NCBI GenBank assembly: GCA_046496815.1
Contig: JAWOGN010000091.1
Coordinates: 1 to 20,067, forward strand
Source: JAWOGN01 sp046496815
GTDB taxonomy: Bacteria; Desulfobacterota; DSM-4660; Desulfatiglandales; Desulfatiglandaceae
Reading direction: 5' to 3'
DNA: 20,067 nt
This document shows positions 15,406 through 20,067 of the stretch, one piece after another. Within the stretch, counting starts at the first letter, position 1. Each line of letters starts with the position of its first letter. The position numbers and the translations under genes are program-made. Under the pieces are notes generated by a model. The model saw only the letters and a list, made by a program, of their open reading frames with translations, had not been told where the DNA came from and did no database searches.

Positions 15406-15471
15406 GCTGTTCCTCGATCTCCCCGGACCGGAATTTCGGCCATGATCTCCGCTCTCACCCCAAAATGTACC

Positions 15472-15499
15472 TTTATCTCTTCTCACCTTTTTGTGTCAA
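15472..15499 (-). promoter_or_regulatory. promoter candidate for the activase genes
   Basis: On the minus strand a perfect -35 TTGACA (15494-15499) is followed 16 bp later by GATAAA (15472-15477), 4 of 6 to the -10 consensus. The start would be near 15465, giving a leader of about 125 nt to the GTG at 15338. It lies in the 215-bp gap behind polA, so the activase pair may be transcribed independently of polA. A 5-bp CCCTG/CAGGG hairpin (15519-15534) after polA lacks a T run and is not a convincing terminator. Confidence 0.5.
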
Positions 15500-15553
15500 G
15501 GGGTATGGCCTGGCGACTCCCTGTAAAATCAGGGCTCTCGACCATAAAAACGC

Positions 15554-18238
15554 TCAGTGGGCCTCACCCCAGTTTTTGCCTTCATTTATGTCCACCTTGA
15601 GGGGCACCCGCAAAGGATAAACCCCTTCCATCTCTTCCTTGATGAGGGAGATCACAGCCGTGCGTTCTTTCTCCGGAACTTCAAAAACAAGCTCATCATG
15701 CACTTGAAGGATCATTTGGGTCTCAAACCGCTCTCGTTTTAGCCGCTGCTGGATATTGATCATCGCCTTTTTAATCAGATCCGCGGCTGTCCCCTGGATG
15801 GGCGTGTTAATGGCCATCCGCTCCGCCTCGCCCCGTATCACTCGATTGGTGTGATGAATATCCGGGAGATATCTTCTCCGATTGAACAAGGTGGTAACAT
15901 AACCTTCCTGTCGCGCCATCTCAATCATAGCGTTTCGATATCTTGTCACACCCTGATACCTATCATAATATCTACCGATATAGTCTTTCGCTGTTTTCAG
16001 TTCGATCCCCAACTCTTCCTTCAGGCGCTGCGCGCCCATCCCATAAATGATTCCAAAGTTGATTGCCTTCGCAATTCTTCTCATCTCAGAGGGTACGCCC
16101 TCCTTCCCGACGCCTAAAATCTCAGAAGCGGTGCGGGTGTGGATATCTTCATCGCGCTTGAAGGCCTCTAAGAATGCCGCATCTCCGGAGTAATGGGCGA
16201 AAACTCTGAGTTCCACCTGGCTGTAGTCGGCCGACACAAGGCAATGCCCCGCTTCGGCCACAAACCCCCTGCGGATCGCCCGACCCTCCTCTCCCCGGAT
16301 CGGTATGTTCTGAAGATTGGGGTTGCTGCTGCTCAGTCGGCCCGTTGCCGCCACCGTCTGGTTATATGACGTATGCACCCTCCCCGTGGATGGATTCACC
16401 ATTTTAATCAAGGCATCGAGGTACGTGGACTTAAGCTTCGAAAGTGACCTGTATCGCAGCACCAGTTGAGGTAGTTTGTGTGGAAGGGCGGAGAGTTTTT
16501 CCAGGACTTTAACGTCTGTAGAATATTTCTTGGTTTTGCTGGTTTTCCTCTGAACGGGGAGTTGGAGTTTGTCGAAAAGAATATAGCCCAGCTGTTGCGG
16601 AGAATTCAGATTAAACGCCATGCCCGCCTCGGTGAAGATATCTGATTCAATTCGTTTCATCTGATCTGCAATCCGAAAAGACATCCGCTTCAGAAAAGCA
16701 GTATCGATTCGGATCCCCGCCATCTCCATATCCATCAGGACCGGCAGGAGTTTCATCTCTAAATCATAAAAAAGTGCTTCGTTTTGCTCTGTTTTCAGTT
16801 TGCGATCTAGAATCTGCCATAACCTCAGGGTGATATCAGCGTCTTCACATGAATACGCCGTTGCTCGCTCCACATCGACTTCTGAGAAATTACACTCATT
16901 CTTGCCCTTCCCGACCACATCATGATAACTGATCATCTTATGATTCAGATAGTGCTGAGAGAGGGAGTCCAAGTTGTGTTGTCTCAAACCCGGGTTGATG
17001 ACATAGGATGCAATCATCGTATCAAAATGGATTCCCTTCAGCGTGATGCCGTGTCGCAGCAGTATTTCCGCGTCATACTTGAGGTTCTGTCCGACCTTTC
17101 GGATCCGCTCATTGTCCAAGACCTCCTTGAGTGCCTCGCGCGCATCTTCCCAGCCGATCTGCTCAGGAACACCCTCGTAGTGATGAGCAATCGGCAAATA
17201 ATACGCTTTTCCCGGTGTGCAGCAGAAGGAAATACCCACAAGCTCCGCCTGGAGCGGATCCTGGCTTGTGGTTTCCGTGTCCACAGAAACCAAGCCTGCC
17301 TCGCTTATCTCCGTGACCATCATCCCGAGGGTTTCCTTTGAGAGACACACGATGTACTCGGAGTCGTTTTCATGCCTTGAGGCGAATTTTGTCCACAGGT
17401 CCCGAAACTCTAAATCTCTAAAGATCTCGGAAAGTTCCTCACGGGAAGGCGTCCCAATCCTCAGCGCCTCGACTTCCGTTTCAATGGGCACAAAACGATC
17501 AATTGTAACCAGTTTCCTGCTCAACAGGGCGGCGTCGCGGGACTTAAGAAGGTTTTCCCTGAGCGCTTTTTTCTTTATGCCGGCTGCCTGATCAAATACC
17601 TTCTCAAGGGATCCGAACTCCTTGATGAGATTAACCGCTGTTTTTTCTCCGACGCCGGGAACACCCGGGATGTTGTCCGATGTGTCACCGGAAAGCGACA
17701 TCACATCGATAAACCTCTCAGGCTCAAATTCGTAGGCGGATTTCAGTGTTGCATAGTCGGTCACCGAGTCTTTCATGGTGTCCCACATGGAGGTATTGGG
17801 GGTAATCACCTGCCTGAAATCCTTGTCACCGGACACCACAACAACCTTGAATCCTTTCTTTTCGAATGCTCCGGCCAGTGTGCCGATAATGTCATCAGCC
17901 TCGTATCCCTCCTTTTGCATTACACGGATACCCAGCTTCTTTAGGATTTCCTTGGTGATGGGGATTTGTTCCGCCATATCGTCCGGCATCGGCGGTCGAT
18001 TCGCCTTGTAGGCTTCATAGATTTCATGTCTGAACGTAGGCCCTTTGGCGTCCAAAACGACGGCCAGATATGCGGGGGTTGCCTCGGCGAGCAGTTTTAA
18101 AATCATTTTGGTGAAGCCGAAAATGACATTGGTGGGAAATCCTTTAGAATTGCTCAGGTTCCGTATGGCGTGGTAAGCTCGATGGACATAGGAACTGCCG
18201 TCTACAAGGTAAACGATTTCTTTTTCGTTTGGGGTCAC
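15554..18238 (-). CDS. polA: DNA polymerase I
   Basis: It fills gaps and replaces primers in replication and repair. Numbering is from the upstream TTG at 18253 (899 residues). The 5' nuclease has VDGSSYVHRAYHAI (17-30), GYEADD (116-121), SGDKDF (141-146) and the helix-hairpin-helix region GVPGVGEKT (197-205). The 3'-5' exonuclease is intact: D325 and E327 (DTETT), D394 (NLKYD), Y467 and D471. The polymerase has TGRLSSSNPNLQNIP (637-651), motif A D676 (DYSQVELR), motif B RRIAKAINFGIIYG (725-738) and motif C D853 (VHDELV). I prefer the GTG start at 18238 (894 residues): AAGGA at 18246-18250 lies 7 nt before it, while the TTG at 18253 has no ribosome site and would contain this one. It lies between rny and the activase genes, all leftward. 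Confidence 0.97.
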   Translation of the reverse strand: MTPNEKEIVYLVDGSSYVHRAYHAIRNLSNSKGFPTNVIFGFTKMILKLLAEATPAYLAVVLDAKGPTFRHEIYEAYKANRPPMPDDMAEQIPITKEILKKLGIRVMQKEGYEADDIIGTLAGAFEKKGFKVVVVSGDKDFRQVITPNTSMWDTMKDSVTDYATLKSAYEFEPERFIDVMSLSGDTSDNIPGVPGVGEKTAVNLIKEFGSLEKVFDQAAGIKKKALRENLLKSRDAALLSRKLVTIDRFVPIETEVEALRIGTPSREELSEIFRDLEFRDLWTKFASRHENDSEYIVCLSKETLGMMVTEISEAGLVSVDTETTSQDPLQAELVGISFCCTPGKAYYLPIAHHYEGVPEQIGWEDAREALKEVLDNERIRKVGQNLKYDAEILLRHGITLKGIHFDTMIASYVINPGLRQHNLDSLSQHYLNHKMISYHDVVGKGKNECNFSEVDVERATAYSCEDADITLRLWQILDRKLKTEQNEALFYDLEMKLLPVLMDMEMAGIRIDTAFLKRMSFRIADQMKRIESDIFTEAGMAFNLNSPQQLGYILFDKLQLPVQRKTSKTKKYSTDVKVLEKLSALPHKLPQLVLRYRSLSKLKSTYLDALIKMVNPSTGRVHTSYNQTVAATGRLSSSNPNLQNIPIRGEEGRAIRRGFVAEAGHCLVSADYSQVELRVFAHYSGDAAFLEAFKRDEDIHTRTASEILGVGKEGVPSEMRRIAKAINFGIIYGMGAQRLKEELGIELKTAKDYIGRYYDRYQGVTRYRNAMIEMARQEGYVTTLFNRRRYLPDIHHTNRVIRGEAERMAINTPIQGTAADLIKKAMINIQQRLKRERFETQMILQVHDELVFEVPEKERTAVISLIKEEMEGVYPLRVPLKVDINEGKNWGEAH

Positions 18239-18245
18239 GATTTTA

Positions 18246-18250
18246 TCCTT
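18246..18250 (-). promoter_or_regulatory. ribosome binding site deciding the polA start
   Basis: AAGGA on the minus strand ends 7 nt before GTG 18238, good spacing for that codon. The longer frame starting at TTG 18253 would have this site inside its own coding sequence and nothing comparable upstream. Confidence 0.6.
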
Positions 18251-18253
18251 CAA

Positions 18254-18504
18254 ATGATCAGTTCATGCATTCCTAGGGTTCCCCCTTTCCCCGCCGAAGA
18301 AAATCGCTCAAGTCCTCTCTCGCGATACGATAGCTCCGATTGGGAAATGCCGACCCTCCGACACCGTGATAGGCACAAAGATATGAAAACGGAAATTCAA
18401 GAACGTGCGAAGGAAAAACGGGGGTCAACGGGAAGTGGTTTTCGCTCATACGGTTCTCTCAGTCCAAGGATTGATGCACTCGCAGAAACCCGGGAATCAG
18501 CATG
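18254..18504. other. spacer between rny and polA
   Basis: This is a gap of about 250 bp between two leftward genes. I see no gene, no clear terminator after rny, and no strong promoter for polA. TTGACC and TTGAAT occur on the minus strand but without a fitting -10 box. Confidence 0.5.
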
Positions 18505-20067
18505 CTACTTGGCATATTCCACAGCTCGGGTTTCCCGAATCACCGTGACCTTGATTTGACCCGGGTAACTGAGCTCGGTTTCTATTTTTTTTGCAATATC
18601 CTTACACATTGTAAAGGCATGGTCATCATCGATGATCTTTCCTTCTACCATGATTCGCAGTTCGCGTCCCGCCTGAATGGCATAAGACTTGTTGACCCCG
18701 TTGAATGACAGCGCGATTTTCTCCAGACCTTCCAACCTTTTTACGTAGGACTCGAGCATTTCCTGACGTGCTCCCGGTCTCGCCCCGGACAAGGTATCGG
18801 CTGCTTGCACCAGGACGGCCAAAACCGACTCCGGCTGTACATCCTCATGATGCGCCGCAATGGCATGAACCACCTGATTTGATTCTCCATATTTTCTCGC
18901 CAAATCCGCACCGATGATCGCATGAGGGCCCTCCACCTCGTGGTCTACGGCTTTTCCGATGTCATGGAGAAGTCCGGCTCTCTTTGCCTGCTTTGCATTT
19001 AAACCGAGTTCGGCAGCCATAATCCCACAAAGAAAGCTGACCTCCTCGGAGTGCTGAAGCACGTTTTGGGCGTAACTTGACCGGTATTTTAATCGGCCGA
19101 TCAGCTTAACGAGCTCCGGATTTATCCCATGAACCCCCACGTCGAATGTCGCCTGCTCCCCTGCCTCCTTGATCGCGGCATCCACTTCTTTACCCACTTT
19201 CGTTACGATTTCCTCAATCCTCGCCGGGTGAATTCTGCCGTCATCGATCAGTCTTTCCAGGGAAATCTTGGCGACCTCTCGTCTTACGGGATTAAAGCCG
19301 GATAAGATTACAGCCTCCGGGGTATCATCAATGATGAGATCGATTCCGGTGGCCGCTTCAATCGCGCGGATGTTTCGACCCTCCCTGCCGATGATTCTCC
19401 CTTTCATTTCTTCATTCGGCAGATTAACCACTGAAACGGTCTTTTCCGCTACATAATCTCCGGCATACCTTTTTGTGGCGAGGGCAAGGATTTTCTGGGC
19501 TTTTCGGTCCGCTTCCTCTTTTGCCTCATTTTCAATCCTTCGCACCATTTTTGCAGCATCGTGTTTCGCCTCCGACTCCATTGAGGCAATGAGATGATTT
19601 TTTGCCTCCTCACTGGACATGCCTGCCAGTTTCTCCAGCTGCTTACGCTGTTCCGCTAACAGCTGCGCATAATCCCCCTCTTTTCGCCGCAACTCTTTGT
19701 CGAGGCGATCAATCGCCTTTTCTCTTTCAGCAATACGTTCTTCTCTCTTTTCAAGCTGCTCGCCTTTTCTGTCCAGGCTCTCCTCTTTGTGAAATAGCCG
19801 CTTTTCCTGGATCAAGAGCTGTTCTTTGTTTGCCCTGGTCTCCTTCTCAAGCTCAAGCTTCATTTGATAGAGGCCATCTTTCGCCTGCAACGCAGCCTCT
19901 TTTTTTATCGTTTTGGCCTCTTTTTGGGCTTCGGCAAGAATTTTCTTGGAAAAATTCTCGATGGAATCCACTCTGCTCTCCACAATTCTCTTGCGGAAAA
20001 AAATCCCGACCAGAATTCCGAATATAATACTGAATAGGATGCCCCCAATTATATGAATGAAGGTCAA
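18505..20067 (-). CDS. rny: Ribonuclease Y, at the right window edge
   Basis: This is a membrane-anchored endoribonuclease that starts decay of many mRNAs. An N-terminal membrane helix (about 4-24) is followed by a long charged coiled coil (about 28-200). The KH RNA-binding domain has GRIIGREGRNIR (223-234) and IIDDTPEAVILSGFNP (245-260). The HD domain has QHS (338-340), the metal-binding pair HD at 368-369 (LLHDIGKAVDHE) and AHHEDV (405-410). The 520 residues match the usual family length. The first codon in the window is TTG at the very edge (20067-20065). It may be the true start, but a start or ribosome site further out cannot be excluded. In many bacteria rny lies next to cell-cycle or DNA-repair genes; here polA follows 250 bp downstream. 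Confidence 0.96.
   Translation of the reverse strand: MTFIHIIGGILFSIIFGILVGIFFRKRIVESRVDSIENFSKKILAEAQKEAKTIKKEAALQAKDGLYQMKLELEKETRANKEQLLIQEKRLFHKEESLDRKGEQLEKREERIAEREKAIDRLDKELRRKEGDYAQLLAEQRKQLEKLAGMSSEEAKNHLIASMESEAKHDAAKMVRRIENEAKEEADRKAQKILALATKRYAGDYVAEKTVSVVNLPNEEMKGRIIGREGRNIRAIEAATGIDLIIDDTPEAVILSGFNPVRREVAKISLERLIDDGRIHPARIEEIVTKVGKEVDAAIKEAGEQATFDVGVHGINPELVKLIGRLKYRSSYAQNVLQHSEEVSFLCGIMAAELGLNAKQAKRAGLLHDIGKAVDHEVEGPHAIIGADLARKYGESNQVVHAIAAHHEDVQPESVLAVLVQAADTLSGARPGARQEMLESYVKRLEGLEKIALSFNGVNKSYAIQAGRELRIMVEGKIIDDDHAFTMCKDIAKKIETELSYPGQIKVTVIRETRAVEYAK

Noticed and set aside
1..20067. CRISPR array, tRNA or rRNA genes, insertion sequence or phage genes
   Set aside because: No regularly spaced repeats, no cloverleaf or rRNA signatures, and no transposase, integrase or phage proteins were seen on either strand.

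Overview
The window looks like chromosomal DNA from an anaerobic deltaproteobacterium (Desulfobacterota, for example a Syntrophobacterales or Desulfobacterales relative). This rests on a mix of genes, not on a marker: heptose-based LPS synthesis (Gram-negative), a tandem BadF/BcrA-type dehydratase activase with its HgdB-like partner (strict anaerobes), a large TauE/SafE-type transporter, and RNase Y together with an RNase E/G. The lineage is inferred; no rRNA or tRNA gene is present. Both ends cut genes, so this may be a whole contig or a slice of one.

Left part (1-3996). A truncated heptose-7-phosphate kinase gene runs leftward off the edge. A 741-bp gene-free spacer follows. It holds an AT-rich perfect palindrome, a possible promoter followed by a potential three-way-junction fold, and a 119-bp palindromic mosaic element bounded by inverted ends. 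Then come trkA and trkH, which overlap by one base and encode the Trk potassium uptake system.

Middle part (3997-7124). A gene-free stretch of just over 1 kb is unusually rich in hairpins. It has a sigma70-like promoter near 4301-4327, a four-tier irregular hairpin at 4637-4725, and a terminator-like hairpin at 4983-5016, only 26 nt before the start codon of a secreted-leader TauE/SafE permease. This suggests a long structured leader or a separate noncoding RNA. After the permease there is a very strong 14-bp hairpin and then a 174-residue membrane protein. Its layout (membrane helix, charged coil, two membrane helices) resembles the DUF106/EMC3 branch of the Oxa1/YidC insertase superfamily.

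Right part (7160-20067). All genes run leftward: rny (RNase Y, at the right edge), polA (with all proofreading residues), a two-gene activase system (1017 and 470 residues, often a single long protein elsewhere), an RNase E/G of RNase G length, and an M48 membrane metalloprotease with C-terminal TPR repeats. Gaps of about 100-250 bp separate them, so they need not be one operon. A promoter candidate lies just upstream of the large activase. RNA decay, DNA repair synthesis and redox-activated CoA chemistry are therefore neighbours, but nothing in the sequence shows a shared pathway.

I see no CRISPR array, transposase, phage gene, tRNA or rRNA. The most interesting material is the structured noncoding region before the TauE-like gene and the Oxa1-superfamily-like small membrane protein.
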